Source of the DNA: Sediminibacterium sp. C3 | GTDB lineage: Bacteria; Bacteroidota; Bacteroidia; Chitinophagales; Chitinophagaceae | DNA length: 64,000 nucleotides | Direction of reading: 5' to 3' | Assembly: GCF_000508085.1 (NCBI RefSeq) | Contig: NZ_KI669560.1 | Span: forward strand, 2,319,490 to 2,383,489 | Shown here: positions 8,495-19,075 of the stretch, one piece after another | Layout: each line of letters starts with the position of its first letter | Position numbering within the stretch: position 1 is the stretch's first letter | Notes under the pieces: generated by a model | Seen by the model: the letters and a program-made list of their open reading frames with translations, nothing else | The model's database searches: none | Told to the model about the DNA's origin: nothing | Program-made: the position numbers and the translations under genes

Positions 8495-10132
8495 ATGAAC
8501 AACAAAGCGTTCGATACTATCATACACCAAAAACTGCATTCGTACAGCGCTCCTGTACCCGCGGGATTATGGGATAAAATTGCCGCTAAAGATTTGTCGG
8601 AACCCAGTGATCCTTTTGACGAATTTGTTCAACATAAACTATATCATCATACGGCAGAAGCACCTTCACAACTTTGGGATAAAATACAAACGGCATTAAT
8701 TCCACAGGAACCATTCACTGCCAATCTGGATGAAGGTGAAGAAGAGAAAAAAAGAAGAAGGTTTATATTTTGGTTACCGCAAGAATTAAGGGTAGCTGCT
8801 TCCGTAGTATTGGTTTTATTAATTGGAACCGTAGCTGCGTACTTATACAATTATCGTTTTTCCGCTGAAGCTGTAAATGATAAGTCCGCTGCTCCTGCTC
8901 AGGTGCAGGAATCAGGATCTACCAATCAGCCTGCTTTGGTACAAGAAAATCCAAACAAACAAGACGATCAAAATAACTCAGTAAATACAGTTGAAAAAAT
9001 GGCAACAGGAGATGTAGTTGCTGAAACAGCCCCCAATACTGCATCTGCAATTAAAAAAGAAGAGAAAGCGAGAAATGCGTCACTATCATGGAAACTAGAC
9101 AAGAAAAACAAAACTGCTTCCTTTAAAGAACGCGGTTCTGTTTTTCCATACGATCAGCGTTTAAAAAACAATAGTCAAAACAAGCTTACTGTTGATCGAA
9201 CTCTTCTGAATAAACAGTCTGAAGTAGCGCTTGAAGTAACCGAGTCCCAACCTGAAGAAGAAGCCTATTCTCTTGCCGAAAAAGCAGGCAATGCATTTAT
9301 CAGACAAAATAAAACTGCCTGGCGGGGAAACAACCACAATGTAAATGCCTATCAGCATGCATCCAGTTTTAAAAACGTAATCATTTGCCCCACCGATAGA
9401 AAAAGAAGAAATCCTGACTGGGATCTTGAAGTGTACATTTCTCCGGATATGGCTTTTAAAACCGTCAGCAACAATACAGCTACAGCCCAGTTATTAAACA
9501 GCAAAGACAGTAGCGAGTCGTTAAGACCTGGATTCACTGCTGGTTTTAGAATCGTAAAACCACTGAATGATTATTTATCCATTAAGACCGGATTGCAATA
9601 TTCGCAGATTAATGAGCGATTCACTTACAAAACAGAAAACGAAACCAGAACCACCACCGTGGTAACGGTTCGTTCTATTGTAAGAGCCCCGGGAGACACA
9701 TTGATTGTAAGAGACACCAGTACCCTAACACAGGTTGGGTTTAAAACCAATACTGTAAAAAACAGATTCAGAAGCCTGGACATTCCCGTTCTCGCAAGTG
9801 TTCAATTTGGCAACGACAATTTAAAATGGGGCATCACCGCCGGTGCGATTGTTAATTTATCCAGCTGGTACGAAGGGGTTTTATTAGACAGCAGCCTGGC
9901 AGCCGTTGCCGTTGGCAAAGACAATGGCATGATGTATAAAAAGAATATTGGTCTAGGCTTATATGCAGGTTTTCATGTTACTAAAAGAATCAACTACAAT
10001 ACACAAATCTTTTTTGAACCCTATTTCAGATATAATTTATCGAATATGACTACAACAGGTGCACCATTCAATCAAAAGTTTAGTATTGGTGGACTGGCAA
10101 TGGGTCTAAGATTTAATTTAAACAGCAGATAG
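8495..10132 (+). CDS. Membrane protein: anti-sigma-like N-terminus, one TM helix, C-terminal outer-membrane beta-barrel-like domain
   Basis: This 545-aa protein has an unusual layout. Residues 5-30 and 40-66 are a tandem repeat of a motif F-D-x5-H-x-K-L ... P-x2-L-W-D-K-I (KLHSYSAPVPAGLWDKI and KLYHHTAEAPSQLWDKI). A charged KKRRR stretch follows, then a single hydrophobic helix (98-119, VAASVVLVLLIGTVAAYLY). A low-complexity Q/N/S/A/E-rich linker of about 180 residues comes next. The last 240 residues (LEVYISPDMAFKTV to GGLAMGLRFNLN) look like a PorT-type beta-barrel. The N-terminus faces the cytoplasm if the positive-inside rule holds, so it could bind the ECF sigma factor encoded immediately upstream. 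The barrel assignment rests on strand-like alternation and is less sure. Confidence 0.7.
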   Translation: MNNKAFDTIIHQKLHSYSAPVPAGLWDKIAAKDLSEPSDPFDEFVQHKLYHHTAEAPSQLWDKIQTALIPQEPFTANLDEGEEEKKRRRFIFWLPQELRVAASVVLVLLIGTVAAYLYNYRFSAEAVNDKSAAPAQVQESGSTNQPALVQENPNKQDDQNNSVNTVEKMATGDVVAETAPNTASAIKKEEKARNASLSWKLDKKNKTASFKERGSVFPYDQRLKNNSQNKLTVDRTLLNKQSEVALEVTESQPEEEAYSLAEKAGNAFIRQNKTAWRGNNHNVNAYQHASSFKNVIICPTDRKRRNPDWDLEVYISPDMAFKTVSNNTATAQLLNSKDSSESLRPGFTAGFRIVKPLNDYLSIKTGLQYSQINERFTYKTENETRTTTVVTVRSIVRAPGDTLIVRDTSTLTQVGFKTNTVKNRFRSLDIPVLASVQFGNDNLKWGITAGAIVNLSSWYEGVLLDSSLAAVAVGKDNGMMYKKNIGLGLYAGFHVTKRINYNTQIFFEPYFRYNLSNMTTTGAPFNQKFSIGGLAMGLRFNLNSR

Positions 10133-10167
10133 GCAACAATTAAAATTAATACAGTATCTATAACATA

Positions 10168-11193
10168 ATGTTACGCAAGTTTTTCAAATATTATTTCACT
10201 GCTCTAACAGGTATCTTTTTGTTTACTGCCTGTAACAAGGAAGTATCAGATGGAAATAATTTTGTTCTGTATAACAATGACCTAAGGAACGATACTACAT
10301 GGGCTACCGGAAGCTTTACTAGCACTGGAATACAACGCATGTTAGATTCAACAGCCGTATACAAACACAATGATACTATGATGGGAACCAATGCAAAAAC
10401 CATTGCGTTTTCTGAAAAATTCAGTGTGTATTTCCCGGCTAATGCTTTCGTAAGCAAAACCGGGGACAGCATTAAGGGACCCGTTGAAATTAAATTGTTA
10501 CTATTGGATGAAAAGGGGGAGTTTATCAGAACTGTAAAATCATCCGAGAACCCTGGTCATATGCTTGAATCAGATCTGGCATTCTGCCTGATTGCCACTT
10601 CCAATGGAGAAGAATTAAAAATTGCTCCTGGCAAAAAATACCGTATCAGAGCTGGCAACAAATACGAACAGGTAAAACAACAGATGAAGATTTATTCAGG
10701 TGAAGAATCTGTAACCTATACCTCACAGGTATTAGCTGACCCGCAGTTTTTCTGGAAAGAATCGAATCCATTGAATGTACAGCAATCTGTTTACAGAACC
10801 AATAATGGAAGCAGAGACATAGAACATTACGAAATTAGTACTAACCAGCTACGTTGGATAGCAATTGCCACCCCCAATAACAACCTGGGTAATACCAATA
10901 AATTGCATGTTTTGCTACCACCCAACTTCACTAATAAAAACACCATTGTTTTTGCAACTGCTGACGACTATAATACAGTGATTCAATTGTTGCCAGAGAT
11001 GAGTTCCCGGTCATTCAAATCGGAAATGATTCCACAACAAAAGAAGATTCACATCATAACACTCTCTTTAATTGGCAATCAGTTCTACTATAGCGAAACA
11101 GGATATTCCTATCTGAACAACAAAATCTATGTTTCAATTAAGCCGGAAAAAAAATCACTGGCCGCCATTTTAAACAGTCTTAAAAAACTATAA
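10168..11193 (+). CDS. Hypothetical lipoprotein
   Basis: A 341-aa protein with a lipoprotein signal (ALTGIFLFTACNKE, lipidated Cys near residue 22) and no domain I can name. The mature part is beta-rich and contains YFPANAFVSKTGDSIKGPVE. That block resembles the extracellular FPANAF-type segment of surface lipoproteins in Bacteroidota. It follows the sigma/barrel pair after 35 bp and shares its direction, so it is probably the third gene of that operon and perhaps a surface partner. A bidirectional terminator follows. Confidence 0.7.
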   Translation: MLRKFFKYYFTALTGIFLFTACNKEVSDGNNFVLYNNDLRNDTTWATGSFTSTGIQRMLDSTAVYKHNDTMMGTNAKTIAFSEKFSVYFPANAFVSKTGDSIKGPVEIKLLLLDEKGEFIRTVKSSENPGHMLESDLAFCLIATSNGEELKIAPGKKYRIRAGNKYEQVKQQMKIYSGEESVTYTSQVLADPQFFWKESNPLNVQQSVYRTNNGSRDIEHYEISTNQLRWIAIATPNNNLGNTNKLHVLLPPNFTNKNTIVFATADDYNTVIQLLPEMSSRSFKSEMIPQQKKIHIITLSLIGNQFYYSETGYSYLNNKIYVSIKPEKKSLAAILNSLKKL

Positions 11194-11226
11194 GAACAGT
11201 TCATGACGCATATCGGGGGATATGCC

Positions 11227-11250
11227 GGCCCTGCCTTCGGCAGGGCCTTA
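11227..11250. terminator. Bidirectional hairpin terminator between convergent genes
   Basis: A perfect 9-bp GC-rich stem GGCCCTGCC / GGCAGGGCC with loop TTC lies between the lipoprotein stop codon and the stop codon of the convergent MFS gene. It is followed by TTACTATTTTTT on the plus strand. Confidence 0.8.
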
Positions 11251-12474
11251 CTATTTTTTCACCTTTTTCAGATGCAATGCGTTGTATGCCCAGATCAGGC
11301 TGAACAACATCAATACTGCGCCCAATAAAAAAGATGCGCCGGGAAAATAAAACGGAGCAGTTGGCCCGGTAAAATAAGCGAAAGTGCCCGTCATCATAAC
11401 CGGGCCCAAAACAGAAGTAAGACTCATCAGGCTGGTAAGGGCACCCTGCAATTCTCCCTGTTCATTCGGCGGCACATTGCCCGAAATAATAGACTGTAAA
11501 GCAGGTCCTGCAATCCCTCCCAAACAATACGGTACCAGAAAAGCAAACATCATCCAGGTTTGTGTAGCAAAAGTAAACAGCAATAGCCCGAGGGTATACA
11601 AACTCAATCCAACATACACACTTTTCTCATTCCCAATCCGGGGATTGATAACCCGAATCAACAAACCCTGTACAAGCGCAATCAAAAATCCAACTATGCC
11701 CAGCGAAATTCCAATCAGCTTAGGTGTCCATTTAAACTTTTCAATATTCACAAAACTCCAGTTGCTTTGCACACTATGTGCCGCCAGATAAATCAATATC
11801 AGCGATCCAATTAAACCGGCAACAGAAGGATACTTTCTCAATTGCAACAAAGAGCCCAGGGGATTGGCTCTCTTCCATTCAAATTTTCTTTTCAGGTGTT
11901 TGGGTAAGGATTCCGGCAATACAAAATAACCATACAACCAATTGGCCAATGCCAACCCTGCCGCAACAAAGAAAGGAAGTCTGGATCCATGCTCACCCAG
12001 TAAGCCACCCAACAAAGGACCAATGATAAAGCCCAATCCAAAAGCAGCCCCAATCATTCCAAAATTCTGCGCCCTGTTTTCAGGGGTACTTATATCAGCC
12101 ATATAAGCGGAAGCAGTGGTTATGCTGGCTCCGGTAATTCCTGCAATAATTCTACCCACAAAAAGCCAGGCAATAGAAGGTGCAAAAGCCACAAATAAAT
12201 AATCCAGGCCAAATCCAAACAAGGAAAAAAGCAAGACGGGTCTTCTACCATACTGATCGCTCAGGTTTCCTAGAATTGGAGAAACAGTAAACTGCATGAT
12301 GGCATAGGAAAAAGTAAGCCAGCCACCATACTGAGCCGCCAGGCTGGTACTCGAATTCTGCAATAGTTCTTCAATCAGCCTGGGCACTACAGGAATAATC
12401 AGCCCGAGACCAATAACATCAATCAAAATCGTGATAAAAATAAAACCAACTGCTGCTTTTTTATTAGAGGCCAT
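11251..12474 (-). CDS. MFS transporter, TCR/Tet-like drug-efflux family
   Basis: Inner-membrane proton-coupled exporter of about 407 aa with 12 predicted helices. MFS motif A between helices 2 and 3 is [14 protein letters not shown]. Motif C in helix 5 ([15 protein letters not shown]) is typical of antiporters, and the N-terminus [20 protein letters not shown] matches the TCR/Tet group. The start ATG at 12474 ([11 protein letters not shown]) is chosen over the upstream TTG at 12483. Many chromosomal Bacteroidota relatives are not tetracycline-resistance proteins, so the substrate is left open. It reads 18 bp downstream of the saccharopine-dehydrogenase-like gene, suggesting one transcript. 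Confidence 0.88.
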   Translation of the reverse strand: MASNKKAAVGFIFITILIDVIGLGLIIPVVPRLIEELLQNSSTSLAAQYGGWLTFSYAIMQFTVSPILGNLSDQYGRRPVLLFSLFGFGLDYLFVAFAPSIAWLFVGRIIAGITGASITTASAYMADISTPENRAQNFGMIGAAFGLGFIIGPLLGGLLGEHGSRLPFFVAAGLALANWLYGYFVLPESLPKHLKRKFEWKRANPLGSLLQLRKYPSVAGLIGSLILIYLAAHSVQSNWSFVNIEKFKWTPKLIGISLGIVGFLIALVQGLLIRVINPRIGNEKSVYVGLSLYTLGLLLFTFATQTWMMFAFLVPYCLGGIAGPALQSIISGNVPPNEQGELQGALTSLMSLTSVLGPVMMTGTFAYFTGPTAPFYFPGASFLLGAVLMLFSLIWAYNALHLKKVKK

Positions 12475-12500
12475 AGAGAGCAAATATGAAATAAAAATCC

Positions 12501-13562
12501 TTAAGATGCTACCAGTCTTCTCTTCACACCGGGAATTTCCATTACCAGGTCCTCGCCAAAGCAGGCTGCAGGCGTTTGATAGCCCGGCTTAAAATTTCCT
12601 GAAAGTATTTTTTGGGCAATCAATAAGCTGCTGATAGCAGTTAATGTATAGCCTTCCGGTCCTTCCTGAATAGCAGCAATCTGCTGCCCGCTGGCATTTG
12701 TTACTTGTCCCCATACCATGGATTTTGCTTTCGAGCGCATCTCATCGCTGGGCCCCGCAGGCATTTTTTTAATTTTCTTTTTATAATAATTTCTCACCAG
12801 CGACAATTTCAGAATCCAGTTAAATCCTCTTTGCCATTTAAGCATTTGGAATGTTTTTGGAGAAGCTCCGGTATAGGTTTCAATATTGGGAATACCAGTA
12901 GTGGTATACGCAGTAGAAATATCTCCCCAGGGAATGGTCATCACAAATAATTTCTTCAAACCAAAGTCTACCCACATGCCCTTATGCCCTAAAGGAACCC
13001 GGGTAATTTTTCCGTTCAGTCGAACCGCACTTCCCTCCCCCATACCTTCTGCCATGGTGGCGGCAGTACCATGTGATAATTTTCCACCAATGCTTGCAAA
13101 TGCCAGTTTCAAATTCACAGCATCGGGCATTTGGTTTTTTAAAAACAAAGCCATGCAATCGGTTGGAACCACATCAAAGCCAACACCGGGCATAATCATG
13201 ATATTTTTCGCACGAGCAAGACCATCCATTCTTTTGAGCATTTCAAAAACAGTAATCTCTCCAGTAATATCTATATAATGGGTTCCTGTTTCCAGGCAAG
13301 CTTCCACCATGGGTTTAGCCGTATGTATAAAGGGGCCTGCAGCATGCAATACCAGCGGAAAGGAACGAAGTGCCCCAACCAATTTTTCCTTATCAGCAAG
13401 ATCAATCACCTGATAACTAAGTCCGAGTTCCGAACCCATCAACTGCAGCGCAGATTCATTTCTGCCCGCCAGCACAGGCGTTAAGCCATACTCTTTTGCC
13501 ATCCTGGCAATTAATCTACCGGTATATCCATTGGCTCCGTAGAGTAAAAATTGGTTTTGCAT
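12501..13562 (-). CDS. Saccharopine dehydrogenase-like NAD(P)-binding protein (trans-acting enoyl reductase family)
   Basis: Oxidoreductase of about 353 aa. It opens with a Rossmann nucleotide-binding fold ([18 protein letters not shown]), followed by [14 protein letters not shown] and [20 protein letters not shown], which are typical of the saccharopine-dehydrogenase-like superfamily COG3268. The frame extends upstream to 13628, but the ATG at 13562 places the Rossmann strand directly at the N-terminus. Its substrate is unknown; relatives act on fatty acyl or other carbonyl compounds. Downstream, 18 bp away, is an MFS exporter in the same direction. Confidence 0.82.
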   Translation of the reverse strand: MQNQFLLYGANGYTGRLIARMAKEYGLTPVLAGRNESALQLMGSELGLSYQVIDLADKEKLVGALRSFPLVLHAAGPFIHTAKPMVEACLETGTHYIDITGEITVFEMLKRMDGLARAKNIMIMPGVGFDVVPTDCMALFLKNQMPDAVNLKLAFASIGGKLSHGTAATMAEGMGEGSAVRLNGKITRVPLGHKGMWVDFGLKKLFVMTIPWGDISTAYTTTGIPNIETYTGASPKTFQMLKWQRGFNWILKLSLVRNYYKKKIKKMPAGPSDEMRSKAKSMVWGQVTNASGQQIAAIQEGPEGYTLTAISSLLIAQKILSGNFKPGYQTPAACFGEDLVMEIPGVKRRLVAS

Positions 13563-13578
13563 CCCGTAAAATACAAAA

Positions 13579-13608
13579 TCCCGACAAGAAACTTGCCGGG
13601 ACTTTTGT
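13579..13608 (-). terminator. Terminator for the DUF4382 lipoprotein gene
   Basis: A 10-bp stem TCCCGACAAG / CTTGCCGGGA with an AAA loop (one mismatch). On the minus strand it is followed by TTTTG. It stands between the end of the DUF4382 gene and the start of the Rossmann-protein gene. Confidence 0.65.
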
Positions 13609-13659
13609 TGGGATATCAACCACCACATCCCATACGAATCACCCTTATGATAAACCTAT

Positions 13660-14532
13660 TTATTTTTTCAAAGTAATCAGTCCTAATTGCGCTTCTTTGG
13701 TTTTAGATACCACCACATTGGTAATAGTAGTATCACTGTAGCCATTGGATGCATTTACAAAAACACTGTAGGTTCCATCCGATAATCCTCTTACTTTAAA
13801 ATGCCCGTCATGATTAGGCAAAGCATAAGCAGTGTCTTTGCTGTTAAATACCGTAATGACAGCCTGCGCTTCCTTCGGTGTTACTTTACCGGATACACTG
13901 GCAGTAGCTTTTACGGTGAAGAATTTAATGACCGGCTTTAGATAAAACTGACCGTTCTTTTCAATAATGGATCTGCTTACATCAAAGTCTAACCAAAGTC
14001 TGGAACGACTGGGAAGAAATTCCTCCCACTCATGTCCTTTCAATTTAACCAGGATATAATTTTTTTCGTTCAGCGGAATGTTCAAAGGATACGTAACACT
14101 GTCTTTAATTAAAGTATGTGTTGCACCCAGTTCAATTTTAATTAAACGAATAGCGCCCTTTGGCACAGTTGCCGTTGCCAGCAAAGTATCTACGCCATTT
14201 CGCAGTTTTAAAATATCATACACGCCGGGATTCACACCCAGGTTCTGCCAAACCAGCGAGGAATCCTTTTTTTCATTTCTGGAACGACCTATTCTATCCC
14301 AGTCACAGGTATCTTTTTTACGCGTGTCTTTACTGGTATCTACCAATAACCAGACAGATTTAATGTCAATTAACACATTGTCAAAAACGCCCGGGGCATC
14401 CGTTAAATACAATGACACCGATTGAGAGCCAACAGGGTTTTCAATGGAAGCTGCTTTGTTGCAGGCAGACAATGACACTACTAAAACGATGGCAAATGCA
14501 GCCATCCAGAAAAGGGGGTTTGTTTTTTTCAT
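13660..14532 (-). CDS. DUF4382 lipoprotein with carboxypeptidase-regulatory-like C-terminal domain
   Basis: Exported lipoprotein of 290 aa (VLVVSLSACNKAAS, lipidated Cys near residue 24). Residues 38-200 match the DUF4382 family (SVSLYLTDAPGVFDNVLIDI is its usual first block). Residues 210-290 form a small beta-sandwich of the carboxypeptidase-regulatory/CnaB-like kind (ASVSGKVTPKEAQAVITVF, then GHFKVRGLSDGTYSVFV). Function is unknown; a surface or periplasmic binding role fits the domains. Confidence 0.85.
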   Translation of the reverse strand: MKKTNPLFWMAAFAIVLVVSLSACNKAASIENPVGSQSVSLYLTDAPGVFDNVLIDIKSVWLLVDTSKDTRKKDTCDWDRIGRSRNEKKDSSLVWQNLGVNPGVYDILKLRNGVDTLLATATVPKGAIRLIKIELGATHTLIKDSVTYPLNIPLNEKNYILVKLKGHEWEEFLPSRSRLWLDFDVSRSIIEKNGQFYLKPVIKFFTVKATASVSGKVTPKEAQAVITVFNSKDTAYALPNHDGHFKVRGLSDGTYSVFVNASNGYSDTTITNVVVSKTKEAQLGLITLKK

Positions 14533-14631
14533 GGTTCAGGTTTTTAGTGTAGCGTTATATCCATGAAAAAGAGATGCCAGGTGTTTTTAGAATGTTGCCT
14601 GTTAAATAAATTTTAACAAAAAAGATTTTTC

Positions 14632-15303
14632 TTAGAGGCCAGCTATAATAGTACTGATATCTTGTACGCTAAGCTGTTTGCGTTTTTTGGCAGCAGGTAA
14701 AATTTGAATCGCTGCTTCCGCATCGGATGTAAATAATTCAGCAACTGATTTGCCTTTTATGGGAACCAATTCATTGGATGTAAGACGCAGCAAAAAACTT
14801 TCTGAAAAGAGTTCAAACTTTTTTCCACCCGATGACTTTCCGTAATCATAAGTATCAACTGCTTTCTTGTTTATCATTTTCAGAAGCTGGTATTTGGCAC
14901 TCGTTCTTTTAACTTCGTATAAAAGCGGATTATTCGGACTCAATCTAATAATAGTAATAGAATCTGCTACCCCCTCTTCCTGAAAGAACAAAGTCATTTT
15001 CTGAATAGCATCTATAAATTGAAATTCAGCATCTTCTTGTTTAAAATGAATATTACCATTTACCAGGTTAATGATCAGGGGCAGATTCGTGAATTTTTTC
15101 CCGTTGAACATTTCCACATTCGCATTGCACCATTCCTCTCTCCATAAAGGACTGCCTTTTATTCCGCCAACATTGGCACTGATGGTCATCCCCTTTTCAT
15201 CATACACTTCTACAAAATGGGTAACTGGTTTGGCCATATACATATTCTGCCCAAACAAAAAAAAGTTGAATAGCGTAAAAAGAGAAGTCAGTGCCGTTTT
15301 CAT
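14632..15303 (-). CDS. Hypothetical secreted protein
   Basis: A 223-aa protein with a short signal peptide (LTSLFTLFNFFLFGQ) and no lipobox. The mature part is mixed alpha/beta with a lysine-rich C-terminal segment (ILPAAKKRKQLSVQDI). I recognise no domain. It lies 57 bp downstream of clpB on the same strand but is not clearly in its operon. No motif suggests a catalytic role. Confidence 0.6.
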   Translation of the reverse strand: MKTALTSLFTLFNFFLFGQNMYMAKPVTHFVEVYDEKGMTISANVGGIKGSPLWREEWCNANVEMFNGKKFTNLPLIINLVNGNIHFKQEDAEFQFIDAIQKMTLFFQEEGVADSITIIRLSPNNPLLYEVKRTSAKYQLLKMINKKAVDTYDYGKSSGGKKFELFSESFLLRLTSNELVPIKGKSVAELFTSDAEAAIQILPAAKKRKQLSVQDISTIIAGL

Positions 15304-15360
15304 ACAAAGCTTTCTCTAATATACACTATTCAACTTGAAACTCCTTTAACTGGAAAAGGT

Positions 15361-17955
15361 TTATTCGTTTCTGAATACCACTACTCCGTCGAACACATCA
15401 ACCAGAACAGGCTGATTTTTATCAATGTCTCCGGAAAGGATTTTCTTACTCAAGGCATTCACAATCAATTTCTGAATCAGGCGCTTCAAAGGTCTTGCCC
15501 CCAGTTGGGCATCAAATCCGTTGTCCATCAGGTAATCAATCAGGTAATCACTGAATCGTAACTGAATGTCGTTTTCTGCCACCAGTTTTTTCAGCGATTC
15601 CAGCTGAATACTGATGATCCCTTTTAGCTGTTTCTTGTTCAAAGGACTGAACATAATAATTTCATCTACCCTGTTCAGAAACTCAGGCCTAACTGTTTGT
15701 TTTAGCAACTGCATTACTTCTGTCTTTGCTTTTTCAGCTGCTTCTTCCAAACCATTTTCTTCTACCCCTTCAAAAGCTTCCTGAATTAAATGACTACCAA
15801 TATTACTGGTCATAATGATGATGGTATTTTTAAAATTCACCATTCTGCCCTTATTATCAGTTAGTCTTCCATCATCTAGTACCTGTAACATTACGTTCCA
15901 TACATCCGGATGCGCTTTTTCAATTTCATCCAGCAAAATCACACTATAAGGTTTTCTCCGAACTGCTTCGGTTAGCTGACCTCCTTCGTCGTAACCCACA
16001 TATCCGGGAGGTGCACCAATCAAACGGGAGACCGTATGCTTTTCCTGATACTCACTCATATCAATACGGGTCATCATACTTTCATCATCGAACAGGTATT
16101 CCGCCAATGCTTTAGCCAACTCAGTTTTACCAACCCCTGTAGTACCTAAGAAAATAAAGGAACCAATGGGTTTTTTAGGATCCTGTAAGCCTGCCCTGCT
16201 TCTTCTGATGGCATCAGAAACTGCGGCAATGGCTTCCTCCTGTCCCACTACCCTGCTGTGCAATTCTTCTTCCAGGCGCAATAATTTTTCTCTTTCACCT
16301 TGTAACATTTTAGCAACTGGTATACCCGTGGCTTTGGCAATACTTTCAGCAATATCTTCTGCATCTACTTCTTCTTTCAGCAATCTTTTTTCAGAAGTCT
16401 GCATCAATTGTTCTGTAACAGAAGCAATAATGGTTTCCTGTTCTTTTACTTTTCCGTATCTGATTTCTGCTACCTTACCATATTCTCCATTGCGTTCTGC
16501 CTGTTCCGCTTCCTGCTTCAGTTGTTCAATCCTGGCTTTGGCAGATTGTACTTTTTCTACCAGTTCCTTCTCCTGTGTCCACTTGGCTTTCAGTGTATCG
16601 CGCTCCACAGCCAGGTTACTGATATCAATATTGAGCTCCTTCAATTTGTCTTCATCGTCTTCCCTTTTGATGGCTTCGCGTTCAATTTCCAGCTGACGAA
16701 TCTGACGCTCCAACTTGTCCAGTTCTTCGGGCATGGAATTCATTTCCAGTCTTAGCTTGGCTGCGCTCTCATCAATTAAGTCAATGGCTTTATCGGGCAA
16801 GAAACGATCGGTAACATAACGATTGGATAATTCTACTGCCGCAATAATGGCTTCGTCTTTAATGCGCACATGGTGATGCGTTTCGTAACGATCCTTCAGC
16901 CCACGTAAAATAGAAATAGCATCTTCCACCGTAGGTTCATCTATCATTACTTTCTGGAATCTTCTTTCCAGGGCCTTGTCCTTTTCAAAATACTTCTGGT
17001 ATTCGTTTAAGGTAGTAGCACCAATGGCTCTGAGTTCACCACGCGCCAATGCAGGTTTTAAAATATTTGCAGCATCCATGGCACCTTCACCACCACCGGC
17101 ACCTACCAGGGTATGAATTTCGTCGATGAATAAAATGATTTCTCCGTCACTGGATGTTACTTCCTTCACAACGCCTTTCAATCTTTCTTCAAATTCACCT
17201 TTGTATTTGGCACCGGCAATCAATTGGCCCATATCCAATCCGTAAACGATTTTACTTTTCAGATTTTCAGGAACATCCCCGTTCACAATCCGCATAGCCA
17301 GTCCTTCAACAATAGCTGTTTTACCTACTCCGGGTTCACCCACTAAAATGGGATTGTTTTTAGAACGACGGGTAAGAATATGCAGGGTTCTTCTAATTTC
17401 TTCATCACGACCAATCACAGGATCCAGTTTGCCCTGTCTGGCCATATCGTTAAGATTCTTAGCATATTTATTCAGCATATTCAGCTGAGTTTCCTGTGCC
17501 TGTGAACGAATGGTATCGCCCTTACGTAAATCTTTAATTGCGGTGATTAATCCTTTCTCAGTTAAACCCGCCGTTTTTAATAAAGTTCCGGTAGCATCAC
17601 TCATTTGCACCAAGGCAAGCAAGAGATGTTCCGGGGTTACGAATTCATCTTTAAAGGAACTCATTACCGTTGTTGCTTTTAATAAAGCATTACTGAAATC
17701 ACGACCCGCACTCTGAGCAGGTTCTCCTCCCTGCACCTTGGGCAACTTATTCAGTTGTTCGGTTAGTTTGGTCTCCAGAAAAGCAGGATTTACATTGTTC
17801 TTTTTCAACAAAAATTCAATAGCGGAATCCTTGTCGTTTAACAATGCTTTCAGTAAGTGATCCGTTTCAATGGAGGGGTTGCCATTGCTATAGGCAATCT
17901 GTTGTGCCGCCTGTATAGCTTCCTGGGCTTTAATGGTATAATTGTTCAAATTCAT
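15361..17955 (-). CDS. clpB: ATP-dependent disaggregase ClpB
   Basis: Hexameric AAA+ chaperone that pulls polypeptides out of aggregates together with DnaK; cytoplasmic. The 864 aa hold the N-domain (1-145, two Clp-N repeats) and NBD1 with Walker A GEPGVGKT (near 205) and Walker [11 protein letters not shown]. The coiled-coil M-domain (about 400-525, with [19 protein letters not shown]) marks ClpB as opposed to ClpA/ClpC. NBD2 has GTTGVGKT (near 605) and [15 protein letters not shown]. Length and order are normal. A divergent serine hydrolase gene begins 68 bp upstream. Heat-shock control is likely, but no CIRCE or other operator was identified. Confidence 0.97.
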   Translation of the reverse strand: MNLNNYTIKAQEAIQAAQQIAYSNGNPSIETDHLLKALLNDKDSAIEFLLKKNNVNPAFLETKLTEQLNKLPKVQGGEPAQSAGRDFSNALLKATTVMSSFKDEFVTPEHLLLALVQMSDATGTLLKTAGLTEKGLITAIKDLRKGDTIRSQAQETQLNMLNKYAKNLNDMARQGKLDPVIGRDEEIRRTLHILTRRSKNNPILVGEPGVGKTAIVEGLAMRIVNGDVPENLKSKIVYGLDMGQLIAGAKYKGEFEERLKGVVKEVTSSDGEIILFIDEIHTLVGAGGGEGAMDAANILKPALARGELRAIGATTLNEYQKYFEKDKALERRFQKVMIDEPTVEDAISILRGLKDRYETHHHVRIKDEAIIAAVELSNRYVTDRFLPDKAIDLIDESAAKLRLEMNSMPEELDKLERQIRQLEIEREAIKREDDEDKLKELNIDISNLAVERDTLKAKWTQEKELVEKVQSAKARIEQLKQEAEQAERNGEYGKVAEIRYGKVKEQETIIASVTEQLMQTSEKRLLKEEVDAEDIAESIAKATGIPVAKMLQGEREKLLRLEEELHSRVVGQEEAIAAVSDAIRRSRAGLQDPKKPIGSFIFLGTTGVGKTELAKALAEYLFDDESMMTRIDMSEYQEKHTVSRLIGAPPGYVGYDEGGQLTEAVRRKPYSVILLDEIEKAHPDVWNVMLQVLDDGRLTDNKGRMVNFKNTIIIMTSNIGSHLIQEAFEGVEENGLEEAAEKAKTEVMQLLKQTVRPEFLNRVDEIIMFSPLNKKQLKGIISIQLESLKKLVAENDIQLRFSDYLIDYLMDNGFDAQLGARPLKRLIQKLIVNALSKKILSGDIDKNQPVLVDVFDGVVVFRNE

Positions 17956-18023
17956 AGTAAAGTGGATTGATGTAACTTTATTCCTTTCATCAAACGATAA
18001 TCCAACTCAATAATTCGGAAAAT

Positions 18024-19073
18024 ATGTCGCAAAAAAATGGAATATACTGCGCTATAGTCAGTCTGGGAGTGATTTTTCTGTTATTATTACAGCCAGTACA
18101 AGCACAATACAATTTTCAGGAACTGGAAAAAACCATTGAGCAATCTAAAAAAGAACTGGGCAAGGAATACAGCATACTTGTTTATAAAGACGGGAAAATT
18201 GTCTTTAGTAAATCGGCCGGAGAATTCAATCCCAAAACACAGGCTCCTATTGCCAGTGCCAGCAAATGGTTAACTGCCGCTTTAATCATGGCCCTGGTTG
18301 ACGATGGTAAAATTTCGTTAGAAGATAAACTCAGTAAGCATATTCCCGACATGAATAAATACAGCAAGGGCTTTATCACCATCAGGCATTGCCTTAGCCA
18401 TTTAACGGGCATAGAATCTGATCCTATCAAGCTAAGTGATATTATCAGAAGAAACCGGTACAATAGCCTTGAAGAGGAAATAACAGAATTTGTTACCAAA
18501 AGAGAAATCGTAGCCAATCCGGGACTGGAATTCCGATACAGCAATGTGGGATTGAACCTGGCGGGCCGCTATATTGAAATTGCCTTAAGAAGGGGCTTTG
18601 AACAATTGATGCAGGAAAAAATTTTACGTCCACTACAAATGCGTGGAACCAATTTTTCCAGCTTAAACGCCATCAACCCATCGGGGGGTGCTCAATCAAC
18701 GGCCAATGATTATATCAACTTCTGTTCCATGTTGCTCAACAAAGGCATGTTCAATGGCAAAAGAATTTTATCAGAAGCATCCGTGCAATTTTTATTGCAG
18801 GCGCATACCACTTCTTCTATGATTAAATATGCCCCCAAAGTTGCGGAGGGTTATAATTATGCAGCGGGTTCCTGGGTCTTGCAAACCGATAGCAATGGCA
18901 ACCCTTCTGTACTGGCTTCTCCCGGATTATTCGGCACCTGGCCTATGATTGACCTTTGCAGAAATTATGCAGTAGTATTTTTTGCCAAAGAATTCATGAA
19001 CGAAGACCGAAGGGATGTTTACCTGAATCTGAAGAAAAAGATTGATGAACAAATCGCATCGAATTGCCAGTAA
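18024..19073 (+). CDS. Serine hydrolase, class C beta-lactamase-like
   Basis: Exported penicillin-binding-protein/beta-lactamase-fold hydrolase (349 aa). A signal peptide (LGVIFLLLLQPVQAQ) is followed by the catalytic SxxK motif SASK in PIASASKWLTAAL. The Tyr motif is YSNVG, in the position of YxN. Two further family blocks are present (IRHCLSHLTGI and NPSGGAQSTANDY). Such proteins act as esterases or peptidases of D-Ala peptides; antibiotic resistance is not implied. The stop codon is 2 bp before the queG start, so the two are probably co-transcribed though functionally unrelated. Confidence 0.88.
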   Translation: MSQKNGIYCAIVSLGVIFLLLLQPVQAQYNFQELEKTIEQSKKELGKEYSILVYKDGKIVFSKSAGEFNPKTQAPIASASKWLTAALIMALVDDGKISLEDKLSKHIPDMNKYSKGFITIRHCLSHLTGIESDPIKLSDIIRRNRYNSLEEEITEFVTKREIVANPGLEFRYSNVGLNLAGRYIEIALRRGFEQLMQEKILRPLQMRGTNFSSLNAINPSGGAQSTANDYINFCSMLLNKGMFNGKRILSEASVQFLLQAHTTSSMIKYAPKVAEGYNYAAGSWVLQTDSNGNPSVLASPGLFGTWPMIDLCRNYAVVFFAKEFMNEDRRDVYLNLKKKIDEQIASNCQ

Positions 19074-19075
19074 AT

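Noticed and set aside
11251..12474. Tetracycline-resistance gene
   Set aside because: The MFS protein is of the TCR/Tet-like group, but chromosomal context without a TetR regulator and the broad family do not support a resistance claim.
16166..16696. A 176-codon plus-strand frame opposite clpB
   Set aside because: Ser/Cys/Ala-rich mirror of the clpB coiled-coil region; no independent support.
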